Made by a program: the position numbers and the translations under genes. Source: Mycobacterium colombiense (GTDB lineage: Bacteria > Actinomycetota > Actinomycetes > Mycobacteriales > Mycobacteriaceae). From it: DNA of 64,000 nt. Below, piece after piece: positions 40,988-50,312 of this stretch (position 1 is the stretch's first letter; every line of letters starts with the position of its first letter). The notes beneath the pieces are model-generated. The model was not told where the DNA came from. It did not search any database and saw nothing but the letters and a program-made list of their open reading frames with translations. The stretch covers positions 1 to 64,000 of the forward strand of contig NZ_LZKI01000034.1 of the NCBI RefSeq assembly GCF_001672755.1. The letters run 5' to 3'.

Positions 40988-43900
40988 GGCAGTGCCCGAA
41001 TCGGTCCCTGCCGGCTCCAGCCGTGCACTGTCATCACACCCTGTTCGATTACGGCGTCCGGCGCCTGATCAGCCGGCACCAACCGGAAATACTGCTCCAC
41101 GGAACCCCAGTCGCGATACCAGTCGCCACGCAGATACGTCGAGATCGTCGAGGTGCGCAGCATTGTCTGCAGGAACAGGAACGGTCCGCCGGCCTCGCTG
41201 GCCTGCCACCCGTTCGACGACGACGCCGTCTGCTTGTGATCGGGCAGGATGCGGTACCGCGGAAGTTCCGCCACGCCAAGGTGTTCGGAGAACGGCCGCT
41301 GGCACGGGAAGTTCGCGGCGGTCGCGATGTCCATCAGCACGGGTGTCTGCGATCCCATCAATTGCTGCAGGGTCTGGAACACGGGCACGCGCGGCGGGGT
41401 GAACGCGAACCACTGGTCCGAGCTCAGGTTCGGGTCGTAGGCGACGATGCGCGCCACGTTCGCCTCGGGCGGCGCCCAGGTCAGCGGGAACCGTAGATTG
41501 CGCCACGCCGGCTCGGGCCCGATGTCGATGGGCTGGACTTCACCGAGCGGCTGGGTGGTCCCGTCGGGGCGGGTGACACCCCACTGCAGTTTCAGCGACT
41601 GCCCGTAGGTGAAGGTGCCGTCCTCTTTGTAGGACCAGATAGCGCCGGATGCCGACACCACGACGATCGGCCGGTCGCCGGTGCGCGGGGGCAGCTGGTA
41701 CCAGGCCGAGGTGGCGGTGGCGGCCAGCGAGTTCTCGCCGTAGCTGCCCATCACCGGGGTGCGGGCCGGGTCGAGGCCGAACGGCAGCGCGATGTTCGAC
41801 CCGTTGACGCCGACGGGGCCCTTTCCGCCGGCCGTGCCCGCGGAGTCGCTCATGGCCGCGTTGGGCTTGTTCGGTGACGCGTCTGAGTTCACCACGCCCG
41901 GTTTGGTGACCACCGGGTACGACCTCAGGTCGTCGCCGACGCCGTTGGGTTTGAAGCCGACCGGGTTGCTGCCGCCCAGCGGGCCGTCCGGGCCGAAGGT
42001 CTGCCCGGGCGCCGGCTGCAGCATGCCCGCATTGGGGTCCGCCTCGGTGAGCACGTCGTCGGCCATGGCGCAGCTGGCGGGGGACAGCCCCGAACTGATC
42101 GCGGCGAGGTTGGCCTTGCCGGTGGTGTAGAGCGGGTAGCGGAACACCGCACCCTTGGTCAGCGAGGCGACTTCGCCGACGACCATGATGGTCGCGACCA
42201 CCAGCAGCGGGGTCGACGCGAGCACCCGGTTGCGCCGGTTGTCCTTGACCTCGGTGTGCCCGGCGTAGTCCATCCGGAAGTGCTGCCACGCGGCCAGCAG
42301 ACCGGTCGCGATCGACAGCGCCAAAAACATCGATGTCACCGGGTGGCTGGCGATCACCGGCTGGATGTCGTACCACGGCACCCCGTAGTTACCGACGTAG
42401 AACCAGCCGTTGACGCCGGAGGTCGCGACCGCCAGCACGAACAGCAACGCCGTCACGTACAGCGTCAGGTTGCGGCGGTTGTGCAGGCCGATCCGGGCCA
42501 GCGCGAACGCGGTGACCGCACCCAGCGCGCCGGCCAGCCCGGCGAACGCGCCGAACTGGACCGCCCACTTGGTCGGCGTGAACGTCAACAGCAGCAGGCC
42601 GAACGCGCATGCGCCGATCAACCGCCACGCCGGGCCGCTGGCCACGCCGGGAATCCGGCCCCGACGCAGCAGGGTGACCAGCATCCCGAACATGCACAGC
42701 AGCAGCACCAGGACGGCGAATCGCCGCGCCATCGATCCGTCGGGGTTGGACTCCACCGTGAGGAAGTAGTAGCGCAGCCAGTCCTGGTACCAGGCGATGG
42801 TCGGGCCGACCTTGTACTTGATGCGGGCCGATTCGCCGACCGTGGCCAGCGTCTGGCTGCGGAACACCACCACCAGGATCAGCGACAGCGAGGCCGCCAG
42901 CACCGCCAGCGGTGCCAGCAGTCCGTCGCTCGCCCGGCGGCGCCGGATCGTCTGGGCGACGGCCCGCGCCCCGGTCAGCAGCGCGGCGACGGCGATCAGG
43001 CCCTGCGGCGCCAGCGTGGCGGTCAGCAGCGCCACGATGATGGCCACCGCCGCGGGTGCCAGCCGCCGCAGCGCGATCGCGCGTTCCACCAGCATCCAGG
43101 TGACCAGCACGCCGAGGGCGATCAGCGGTTCGGGCCGCAGTCCGTTGTTGAACGGCAGCCATGCCGCCACGAACACCGCGCCCGCGGTGAAGACTGCCAC
43201 CCTGTTGGCCGCCAGGCCGCCGCGGCCCGGTCCGAGCCGGCGCAGCACCCAATGGCTGATGATCAGCCAGCACCCGATTCCGGCCACCGTGGCGGGCAGC
43301 CGCATCCAGACCCCGGCCGTGCTTACGGAGGCCATCTTGGCCAGCAGCCCGAGGTACCAGTCGAAGGGTGCGTCCGTGGTGCCGAAGTAGCGGTAGTAGT
43401 TGTCGATGTAGCCGGCGCCGGGGGCGACGCGCGCGATGGTCAGGTTGTAGCCGTCGTCCGACGAGGTGGCGCCGATGATGTGCCACAGCAGCAGGGTCGC
43501 GATCACGCCGGCGTCGGCGATCCAGGTCGCGATCCCGACCCGTCGCCAGTTGGCCAGGTGCGTGCCGGGACGGTACCGGGAGAGCCAGGCGATCGGGGAG
43601 CGCCAGTTGAGTAGCGTGCTGCCGCCCCGGCTGCGGCGGTCCAGCACCGCGAGCGCGATGATGGCCGTCAGCACGGCCAGGGCGCCCAGGACCATCACGA
43701 TTTCCTTGATGACGGTGGGCGCGGTGATGAAGCGGGTGTCGATGTCGATGCGGGCCGACAGCCCAGGTCCCGCGGGCACCTTCATGTCGGTGAAGACGCC
43801 GCCGACCTGGGGCTTCTTTTCGGGTGACAGCACCCCGGTGGCGCCGGGGATGCCGACGAAGTCGGCACCGGTGGCGCCGGCGTCGGCCCAGACGTGCAGC

Positions 43901-44310
43901 ACGCTGCAGCCCCCGGCGGCGACGGCCGAACGTTGTGCGACCGCGGCCACGGTGTCCCGGAACGCGACCACGACCACGTCGGTGTTGGCGCGCACGAACA
44001 GCCCGTTCTTTCCGGCGTCCATGCCGCCGGGCGGCAGGGTCGAGACCACCAGGCCGCCGCCCGCGGGCAGGGTCGCGATGTCCGGGCAGGGAATGGAGAT
44101 GTCCAGCGCGCGGGGTGCCCCCGACACCAGGGGCGCGGTGATCTGGCTGACGTGCCCATCGGTGTTGCCCTGCGGCCAGAGCACCGTCGCGGTGGTCTGT
44201 TTGACCGGAAGCAGTGGGACGGACAGGCACAGCAGCAGGCCCACGATGCCCGCGATGGCGGCCACCGACCGGGGGATCCGCTGCGATCGCTCATTACCGT
44301 CGTGGGGCAC
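40984..44310 (-). CDS. embA: Arabinosyltransferase EmbA
   Basis: 1108 residues from the GTG at 44310 ([10 protein letters not shown]), the family start. Partner of EmbB in arabinogalactan arabinan synthesis. GT-C motif [14 protein letters not shown], thirteen or more membrane helices, and a C-terminal carbohydrate-binding domain. Divergent from embR across 369 nt, so EmbR probably acts on this promoter, as reported for M. avium. In M. tuberculosis embC lies directly upstream; here it is displaced to 47 kb. Confidence 0.97.
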   Translation of the reverse strand: MPHDGNERSQRIPRSVAAIAGIVGLLLCLSVPLLPVKQTTATVLWPQGNTDGHVSQITAPLVSGAPRALDISIPCPDIATLPAGGGLVVSTLPPGGMDAGKNGLFVRANTDVVVVAFRDTVAAVAQRSAVAAGGCSVLHVWADAGATGADFVGIPGATGVLSPEKKPQVGGVFTDMKVPAGPGLSARIDIDTRFITAPTVIKEIVMVLGALAVLTAIIALAVLDRRSRGGSTLLNWRSPIAWLSRYRPGTHLANWRRVGIATWIADAGVIATLLLWHIIGATSSDDGYNLTIARVAPGAGYIDNYYRYFGTTDAPFDWYLGLLAKMASVSTAGVWMRLPATVAGIGCWLIISHWVLRRLGPGRGGLAANRVAVFTAGAVFVAAWLPFNNGLRPEPLIALGVLVTWMLVERAIALRRLAPAAVAIIVALLTATLAPQGLIAVAALLTGARAVAQTIRRRRASDGLLAPLAVLAASLSLILVVVFRSQTLATVGESARIKYKVGPTIAWYQDWLRYYFLTVESNPDGSMARRFAVLVLLLCMFGMLVTLLRRGRIPGVASGPAWRLIGACAFGLLLLTFTPTKWAVQFGAFAGLAGALGAVTAFALARIGLHNRRNLTLYVTALLFVLAVATSGVNGWFYVGNYGVPWYDIQPVIASHPVTSMFLALSIATGLLAAWQHFRMDYAGHTEVKDNRRNRVLASTPLLVVATIMVVGEVASLTKGAVFRYPLYTTGKANLAAISSGLSPASCAMADDVLTEADPNAGMLQPAPGQTFGPDGPLGGSNPVGFKPNGVGDDLRSYPVVTKPGVVNSDASPNKPNAAMSDSAGTAGGKGPVGVNGSNIALPFGLDPARTPVMGSYGENSLAATATSAWYQLPPRTGDRPIVVVSASGAIWSYKEDGTFTYGQSLKLQWGVTRPDGTTQPLGEVQPIDIGPEPAWRNLRFPLTWAPPEANVARIVAYDPNLSSDQWFAFTPPRVPVFQTLQQLMGSQTPVLMDIATAANFPCQRPFSEHLGVAELPRYRILPDHKQTASSSNGWQASEAGGPFLFLQTMLRTSTISTYLRGDWYRDWGSVEQYFRLVPADQAPDAVIEQGVMTVHGWSRQGPIRALP

Positions 44311-44679
44311 GAGGCTCGATCGTAAGCGACGCGGCTTTGTCCGATGAGGACGCGGGGCCGCGCAGCGCCCCGGGGCCGAGTCGGACCCTCGCTGTTGAGC
44401 GCCCCGGGTCCGCCGCCGGCCGCGACCGCACCGGCCGAGACCGGGTCCGTTACCGGCTCCGGATCGGCGCCCACGGTCGCCGTCGGGTGGGCGAGCAAAC
44501 GTTCGGCGTAGGGCCGACCAGCGAGATCGTGGCCCAGGGCGTGCCGCTCACGCTGTGATGGCGGGCGCGAATCACAGGAAAACCCGCCTGCCGATTCAGC
44601 ATTCGTTGCGTCTATGCGTTCAAAATGGGGGGCTGAGGCCTCGAGTGCGGCCGCCGAACCCCCGGGAGGCTTACAGCGC
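44311..44679. promoter_or_regulatory. 369-nt embA/embR divergent region
   Basis: No convincing gene; short plus-strand frames here are shadows of embA. It must hold both the embA (minus) and embR (plus) promoters. The embR side is A/T-richer (CATTCGTTGCGTCTATGCG, about 44600-44620), then GGGAGG 10 nt before the GTG. No clear -10 was identified for embA. Confidence 0.5.
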
Positions 44680-45834
44680 GTGACGAATGCAGGTCTGGGA
44701 TTTGGCGTCCTGGGACCGTTGTCGATGACGGCCAACGGCACCCAGTTGTCGCTGGGCGCCCCGAAACAGCGGGCGGTGCTGGCCATGCTCCTGATCCACC
44801 GCAACCGACCGGTGTCCGTCGACGCCCTGATCGATGCCGTGTGGGGCGAGGCTCCCGTGCCGGCGGCGCGCACCAGCATCCAGTCCTACATCTCCACGCT
44901 GCGTCGGCTGCTGCGCGGCGCGGTGGCCAACCCGAACGGGGTGCTGGCCAGCGCCCCGCCCGGCTATCAGCTCAGCGTCGCCGACGCCGATTGCGACCTG
45001 GGACGCTTCCGCGCCCACAAGACCGCGGGGGTCCAGGCCGCCAGCCTGGGCCGCTTCGAGGAAGCCAGCAGCCACCTGTCGGCCGCGCTGGGCGAATGGC
45101 GCGGACCGGTGCTCGACGACCTGCACAGTTTCGCCTTCGTCGACGCGTTCGCCAGCATGCTGCTCGAGGAGCGGGTGGCCAGCTACACCGCCCGCGCCGA
45201 AGCCGAGATCGCCTGCGGGCGCGCCGACGGCGTCATCGGCGAGCTGGAAGCGCTCGTCGCACGGCATCCCTTCCGTGAACCGCTGTGGGCGCAGCTGATC
45301 ACCGCCTACTACGTCACCGAGCGGCAGTCGGATGCGCTCGGCGCGTATCGGCGCCTGAAGACGGCGCTGGCCGACGGGCTGGGCATCGATCCGGGCCCGA
45401 CGGTGAACGCCCTGCAACAGCGCATCCTGCGCCAGGAGCCGCTGGGTCCCGAGCAACCCAAGCGGGTCGGCAAGCGGGCGGTGATGACCACCCACAAGCA
45501 GAGCACCGTGCGCTCGGAGTCGACGGCGGCGCTGGTCGACAATCCCGTCGTCGCCCGGTTACGTGACAAGGCAGGCCGGCACTACCAGCTCAACGGTGTG
45601 ACCACCCGGATCGGACGGCTCGACGACAACGAGATCGTCCTGGACGACACCGAGGTCAGCCGTCACCATGCCGTGATCATCGACACCGGAACGGATTTCC
45701 TGATCACCGACATGAAATCCACCAATGGTGTGCAGGTGCGGGGCCGGCGCGTGCGGCGCAGCACCACCCTGGAAGACGGCGATCACATCCGCATCGGCAA
45801 CTCGGAGTTCGTCTTCGAAATCCGCCCCGCCTGA
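44680..45834 (+). CDS. embR: SARP-type transcriptional regulator with FHA domain, EmbR
   Basis: 384 residues from the GTG at 44680 (GGGAGG upstream); the frame is open to 44614. N-terminal winged-helix OmpR-type DNA-binding domain (about 5-95), bacterial transcriptional activation domain (about 100-245), and C-terminal FHA domain (about 290-375) with GRLDDNEIV, SRHHAV and STNGVQV. Length and domain order match M. tuberculosis EmbR (388), a PknH substrate that activates emb genes. In M. avium embR lies next to embAB as here; in M. tuberculosis it is at Rv1267c. Confidence 0.95.
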   Translation: MTNAGLGFGVLGPLSMTANGTQLSLGAPKQRAVLAMLLIHRNRPVSVDALIDAVWGEAPVPAARTSIQSYISTLRRLLRGAVANPNGVLASAPPGYQLSVADADCDLGRFRAHKTAGVQAASLGRFEEASSHLSAALGEWRGPVLDDLHSFAFVDAFASMLLEERVASYTARAEAEIACGRADGVIGELEALVARHPFREPLWAQLITAYYVTERQSDALGAYRRLKTALADGLGIDPGPTVNALQQRILRQEPLGPEQPKRVGKRAVMTTHKQSTVRSESTAALVDNPVVARLRDKAGRHYQLNGVTTRIGRLDDNEIVLDDTEVSRHHAVIIDTGTDFLITDMKSTNGVQVRGRRVRRSTTLEDGDHIRIGNSEFVFEIRPA

Positions 45835-45837
45835 ACG

Positions 45838-46461
45838 CTACCCGCGGACCCGGGCGGCCAGCGTGGCAAGCCCGGCGCCTTCGAGGTCGGCCAGGGCGGC
45901 CGGCCGGCCCGTCATGGCCAGCAGGAGCGCCTCGCCGGGACCCGTCACCTCGGGCCCGTCGCCGTGTGTCCACGAGACGTCGGTGGCGCGCAGTCCCAGG
46001 CCCCTGATCCGGCGTCCCGCGCCGAGCCGGGGGTTGCCGGGCACCAGCGGAAGGATCCGCTCGAGTCGATCGGGCGGCACTACGCGCGGCCGGCCCAGCG
46101 AGCGGCGGATGTCCTGGTGGTGGACGGTGCCGTCGACGAGTGCGATCATTCCGCCGAAACCCGCTGGCAGACCGCGTGGTTGAAGATGACCGCGCAGGAA
46201 TTCCAGCAGCTGTTGCGGCGTGAGGGCGGCGAATTCGTCGACGCCCACCTGGTTGGCCCGCACGATCCAACCTTTGGCGAAGCGTCTCAGCAGCCCCAGC
46301 GCGCCCAGTTCGTCGTAGCTGATCACATGCGCGACAACGTCTTTGACGTTCCAGCGGGTGCACAGCGTCGGCGCCTCCCAGTCCTGCGGCGTCAGCGTGG
46401 CGAGGAATTCCGCGAGGTCGGCGCGCTCGGCGCGGGCCATGGTCATCAGGTCGGACGTCAT
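45838..46461 (-). CDS. DinB-fold, mycothiol-dependent maleylpyruvate-isomerase-family protein
   Basis: 207 residues from the ATG at 46461. Four-helix DinB/MDMPI-N fold: the N-terminal signature LCTRWNVKDVVAHVISYDEL carries one metal-binding His. HHQDIRR near residue 115 carries the second. This matches the TIGR03083 actinobacterial family, often mycothiol-linked. A small C-terminal domain follows. Convergent with embR, 3 nt apart. No link to arabinan is evident from the sequence; substrate unknown. Confidence 0.85.
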   Translation of the reverse strand: MTSDLMTMARAERADLAEFLATLTPQDWEAPTLCTRWNVKDVVAHVISYDELGALGLLRRFAKGWIVRANQVGVDEFAALTPQQLLEFLRGHLQPRGLPAGFGGMIALVDGTVHHQDIRRSLGRPRVVPPDRLERILPLVPGNPRLGAGRRIRGLGLRATDVSWTHGDGPEVTGPGEALLLAMTGRPAALADLEGAGLATLAARVRG

Positions 46462-46577
46462 CGCGGGTCACCATCGGCTCAACAGGTTCGGCCGCGGCCC
46501 GGCTGCAGCGGCCACGAACCGAAATCTAGACCCATCGATATCGAGCCTCAAGGGTTGCGCCGCAGGTCAACCGGGGA

Positions 46578-46597
46578 CGCAAGAATTCCGCAAGAAT
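46578..46597. promoter_or_regulatory. Direct repeat, 11-nt period, candidate SARP/EmbR box
   Basis: CGCAAGAAT occurs at 46578-46586 and again at 46589-46597, spacing 11 nt. SARP regulators such as EmbR bind repeats at 11-bp spacing. It lies 113 nt upstream of the exported peptide gene. A further tandem TACGCAAA pair is at 46671-46686. Confidence 0.45.
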
Positions 46598-46710
46598 CTC
46601 TGAACCATCTGGCAAGCCGCCTGTCGCAACCTGGTGTTGCCGGTCAGCAAGATCGGTCCCAGGAAAAAAGTACGCAAATACGCAAAGTACGGCAGATAGG
46701 AATCACCACC

Positions 46711-46965
46711 ATGAAGGACAACATCGCCGGCGCAGACACCCAGACCGACGTCAAGGCCAAGAAGGTCTCCAAGCTCCGCGTCGCCGCGGGTGTCGGATTG
46801 GGCGCCATCGGTTTGTCGATCGCCGGGTCGCTGATGCCGGCCGTCGCCTCCGCAAGCCCCTACGTCCCGCACAGCGGCCACCTGCACCCGGTGCGCCACT
46901 ACGCCGCCAACTTCCTGAACCCGGGCTGGACCCTGACGCACCCGTTCAACGCCGCCCTGCCATGA
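46711..46965 (+). CDS. Exported small orphan protein of 84 residues
   Basis: From the ATG at 46711, after ATAGGAATC. Charged N-terminus (KDNIAGADTQTDVKAKKV), then a hydrophobic segment (AAGVGLGAIGLSIAGSLMPAVASA) that looks like a signal peptide with AxA cleavage near residue 50, leaving a ~35-residue His/Pro-rich mature peptide. No family recognised. It lies between embR and embC and is followed by a strong terminator, so it is probably a real transcription unit. A longer open frame upstream is not supported. Confidence 0.65.
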   Translation: MKDNIAGADTQTDVKAKKVSKLRVAAGVGLGAIGLSIAGSLMPAVASASPYVPHSGHLHPVRHYAANFLNPGWTLTHPFNAALP

Positions 46966-46990
46966 TCTGACGTCGATCTCGCGCAGTAGT

Positions 46991-47027
46991 CTGCCCCGCT
47001 TCCGTGCTTCGGCCGGAAGCGGGGCAG
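46991..47027. terminator. Bidirectional terminator between exported peptide and embC
   Basis: Perfect 14-bp stem (CTGCCCCGCTTCCG at 46991-47004 with 47014-47027) and a 9-nt loop. It lies 25 nt after the peptide stop and 15 nt beyond the embC stop on the other strand. Confidence 0.85.
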
Positions 47028-47042
47028 AACTCGTTGTGCGCC

Positions 47043-50000
47043 TTAGTGTCTCAGCGGGGCTGGGCCCCACAGGCCGCTGCGGGTGGCCGTCCCCAGCAGC
47101 AGGTGCGCGGGTTCGGCGTCGGGGTAGTAGGGCGTCAGCCGTTGCAGCGAGCCCCAATCGCGAGACCAGTCGTCCTTGAGATAGGTGGCCATGGTGGTCG
47201 CCTTGACCAACAGCTCGGTGACGCCCAGCGGGCCGCCGCCGTTGTTGTCCATCACCGGGGAGTTGGCCTCCGCGCCGAAGCGGTCGGGCAGGATGCGCCA
47301 TCTCGGGGTCTCGTCGACGCCGTTCTGATGGCCGAACGGTCGCTGGCAGGGGAAGGCCAGGCCGACGAGCCAGTCCAGGAACACCGGGTCGGCGGAGCCC
47401 ACCACGTCCTGCAGCGTGCGCAGCTGCGGAGTTCGCGGCGGGGTCAGCGCGATCCAGTGCTGCGGGGCCAGGTCTTCGTCGTCGGCGACCAGCCGAATCT
47501 GGGTGGCGGAGCTCGGAATTGCCGACATCGGCAGGCGCAGGTTGCGCCATGCCGGCGACGCGCCCACGTCCGAGAATTGGAACGAGCCGCCGGGATGCCC
47601 GCCGGCCGCCTGGTCGTCGGTGGCCCACTGCACCTGGACCTCGCGGGGGTCGAAGCGCCCGGCGGCGCTCACCACCAGCAGCGGCCCCGCCTTGTCGCGG
47701 GCGGGCAGTCGGTACCAGCTGGACCGCAGGTGCGCGGGCACCTGAATGCCCGAGCGCCAGCTGCCCAGCACCGGGGTGCGCGCGGGGTCGAGGTTGAAGG
47801 GCAGCTGGGCCGAAGAACCGTTGATCCCCGGCGCGGGGGTGGTGCCGCCCTCGGTGCCGGCCTGGTTGCTGCCCGTCTTCTCCTCGTCGTTGACGAAGCT
47901 GCGGTCACCCGGGCGTTCCATCACCGGGTCGGCGCGCACGTCGGCGGGAATTCCGTTGGCCGTGAAGGCTTCCGACAGACCTGCGCCCAGCGCGTCGGCC
48001 ACCGACGCGTTTACCGGCGTCAGCATCCCCGCGTCGGGGTCCTGCTCCACCAGCACGTCCTCGGCCAGTCCGCACGACTTTCCGGTCAGGGCCTGCAGGT
48101 TCGAGCGACCGACCGACCACGCCGGATACTGATCGGTCATCGCCAGGGTCAGCGAAGCCACCTCGAACACCACCAGCACCCAGGTCGCAATTGCCAAGGG
48201 GGACTGAATAATTCCAGCGGCTCGTGCGCCCAGGTGGGTCTTGGGTGGCCCGTTGTCCGGCGCGACGAAGTGGAACCAGGCCGCCAGCAGCAGCACCACT
48301 ACGGTCAACCCGAGCAGCGCGGTGGCGAAGGCGTAGTGCCAGGCCGGGAACTCATTCGACCACGGCACACCGAAATTCGAGACGTACCACCAGCCGTTGA
48401 CGCTGGCGAACGACAACGCCACCAGGAACAGCACCACGGCGGCGTACACGGTGCGGTTGCGCCGGGATCGCATCGCCACGGAGGTGACCGCGACCGCGGC
48501 CAGCGCGCCCAGCGGCCCGGCCAGCCCGGCGAACACCCCGAAGTGGTGGGTCCACTTGGTGGGCGTGAACATCATCGCCACGAAGGAGATGATGGTGATC
48601 CCGACGATGCGCCGGCTCGGCCCGGTGGCCGTGCCCGGAATCCGCCCCTTGCGCAACGACATTGCGACCGTGATCCCGAGCGCGAGGATCAGCGCCAGCA
48701 CGGCGAAGCGGCGGGCGACCGACCCGTCGGGGCTGGCCATGAACAACCGCTCGTAGCGGGTATGTTCGTCGAACCAGCTGAGGCTGGGCCCCACGGCGCG
48801 TTTGAGCATGGTGGCCTGGATCTCACCGGTCAGTGTCTGGTCGCGGAAGATCAGGATGACGGTGACGGTGACCGCGGCCAGCAGGGGCGCGACCAGCGGC
48901 AGCGCGCCGAACCGTTTCGAGCGGCGGTGCAGGATGGTCCGCAGCGGCCCGATCGCGACCAGCAGCGCGCCGATCGAAGCGATGCCCGTCGGCCCGGAGA
49001 ACAGGGTCAGCGCGCCGATGATGCAGGCGATCGCCACCGGCAGCAGTCGGCTGGTGGCCACCGCGCGTTCCACCGAGCACCAGGTCAGCAGGATGCCCAA
49101 CGCGATGATCGGTTCGGGACGCAGGCCGTTGTCCAGCGGCAGCCAGACGGCCAGGAACATGCCCGCCGCGGTCCAGGCCGCGGCGCGGTTCTGTTTGACG
49201 GCGTGGCCCAGCCGCGGCATGACCTCGCGGCTGATCACCCACCAGCACGTCAGCGCCATCGCCAGGGTGGGCAACCGCATCCAGACGCTGGTCGTGCTCA
49301 CGTGCGCCCACAGCGCCAGCAGGTCGTAGTACCAGCCGAACGGCGCCTCGGGCGTGCCCAACCAGCGGTAGTAGTTGGCCATGTAGCCGGCGTGCTCGGA
49401 CACGCGGGCCATGGTCAGGATGTAGCCGTCGTCGGAGGTGTTGGCGCCGACGAAATGCCACCACACCAGCACGCCGATGACCAGGGCGTCCAGACCGCCG
49501 ATCGACCACCAGCGGGCGGGCAGGAAGCGGCGGTGCCGGGTCCCGTCGGCGGTGTCGAGGATGTGCAGCGCGATCAGCGCGGCGGCCGTCAGCACCAGCC
49601 CGAGGACCATCGCGGCCATCTTCAGCGGGGTGGGGCTGCTGCTGTAGCGGGTGTCGATGGTCGCCGAGAACTTCAGGCCGGACGGCGCCGGGCCGCTCAG
49701 ATCGGTGAAGACGCCGACGATCTGGGGCCGGAAGTCGTAGCCGCTTTTCTCGCCGCGCAGCGGCGAGCCGGGATGCTCGGCGTTGGGTCCCTGGGTCAGG
49801 CCGACGAACTCGGCGGTGACCCGGTCGGCGTGCGCGGTGAAGGTCAGCCGCTGGCAGGCCGGGCTGAGCACCTGGCTCAGCGGGGCGGTCACCACCGGGA
49901 CGTTGCGCACCACCAGCACCAGGTCGTTGTTGGCGCGCACGATCAGCAGCCCCCGGTCGACGGACTTCGGCGCCTGCTTGGGCACCGTCGACAGCAACAC

Positions 50001-50306
50001 CGTCTTGGCTGTATTGCCCGGCCCGGCCAGGCCGGCGGCGGCCTCGCACGGGACGGTGACGGTCAAATCGGTGGCGACGTAGCCGATCAGCGGCGCGTCG
50101 ACGCTGCCGAAGGTGCCGTTCTGCGGCCAGTTGAGTTGGGCGGTGGTCTGGTCGACCGGAAGCAGCGGGGTGGCGATCGCCAGCAGCACTCCGAGCAGCC
50201 CGGCGACGGAAGCAACCAGCCGGGCGATCCGGTGATTCGCTTCCGTGTCGTTCACGGAGCTAGATGCTAGTTCTTCGGCCGTTTTGGCCGTGGTGTCGGT
50301 GCTCAT
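47043..50306 (-). CDS. embC: Arabinosyltransferase EmbC
   Basis: 1087 residues from the ATG at 50306. It elongates the linear arabinan of lipoarabinomannan and is an ethambutol target. Identity as embC comes from the N-terminus ([27 protein letters not shown]), from the proximity of aftA (6-nt gap) and from order. GT-C motif SDDGYILTMARVSEHAGY near residue 290; C-terminal carbohydrate-binding domain ends LWGPAPLRH. End of the dprE1-dprE2-aftA-embC unit. Unlike in M. tuberculosis it is not followed by embA. Confidence 0.96.
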   Translation of the reverse strand: MSTDTTAKTAEELASSSVNDTEANHRIARLVASVAGLLGVLLAIATPLLPVDQTTAQLNWPQNGTFGSVDAPLIGYVATDLTVTVPCEAAAGLAGPGNTAKTVLLSTVPKQAPKSVDRGLLIVRANNDLVLVVRNVPVVTAPLSQVLSPACQRLTFTAHADRVTAEFVGLTQGPNAEHPGSPLRGEKSGYDFRPQIVGVFTDLSGPAPSGLKFSATIDTRYSSSPTPLKMAAMVLGLVLTAAALIALHILDTADGTRHRRFLPARWWSIGGLDALVIGVLVWWHFVGANTSDDGYILTMARVSEHAGYMANYYRWLGTPEAPFGWYYDLLALWAHVSTTSVWMRLPTLAMALTCWWVISREVMPRLGHAVKQNRAAAWTAAGMFLAVWLPLDNGLRPEPIIALGILLTWCSVERAVATSRLLPVAIACIIGALTLFSGPTGIASIGALLVAIGPLRTILHRRSKRFGALPLVAPLLAAVTVTVILIFRDQTLTGEIQATMLKRAVGPSLSWFDEHTRYERLFMASPDGSVARRFAVLALILALGITVAMSLRKGRIPGTATGPSRRIVGITIISFVAMMFTPTKWTHHFGVFAGLAGPLGALAAVAVTSVAMRSRRNRTVYAAVVLFLVALSFASVNGWWYVSNFGVPWSNEFPAWHYAFATALLGLTVVVLLLAAWFHFVAPDNGPPKTHLGARAAGIIQSPLAIATWVLVVFEVASLTLAMTDQYPAWSVGRSNLQALTGKSCGLAEDVLVEQDPDAGMLTPVNASVADALGAGLSEAFTANGIPADVRADPVMERPGDRSFVNDEEKTGSNQAGTEGGTTPAPGINGSSAQLPFNLDPARTPVLGSWRSGIQVPAHLRSSWYRLPARDKAGPLLVVSAAGRFDPREVQVQWATDDQAAGGHPGGSFQFSDVGASPAWRNLRLPMSAIPSSATQIRLVADDEDLAPQHWIALTPPRTPQLRTLQDVVGSADPVFLDWLVGLAFPCQRPFGHQNGVDETPRWRILPDRFGAEANSPVMDNNGGGPLGVTELLVKATTMATYLKDDWSRDWGSLQRLTPYYPDAEPAHLLLGTATRSGLWGPAPLRH

Positions 50307-50312
50307 CAGCGG

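Noticed and set aside
42389..44230. 613-residue minus-strand frame in another frame of embA
   Set aside because: Low-complexity Arg/Gly/Pro sequence without motifs; embA reads through the same region in the correct frame.
44214..44558. Small gene in the embA/embR gap
   Set aside because: It largely overlaps embA antisense, has no ribosome-binding site and is composed of Arg/Gly/Pro repeats.
47004..50270. 1088-residue plus-strand frame opposite embC
   Set aside because: Antisense shadow rich in Arg, Gly and Gln; the minus strand encodes a full EmbC.
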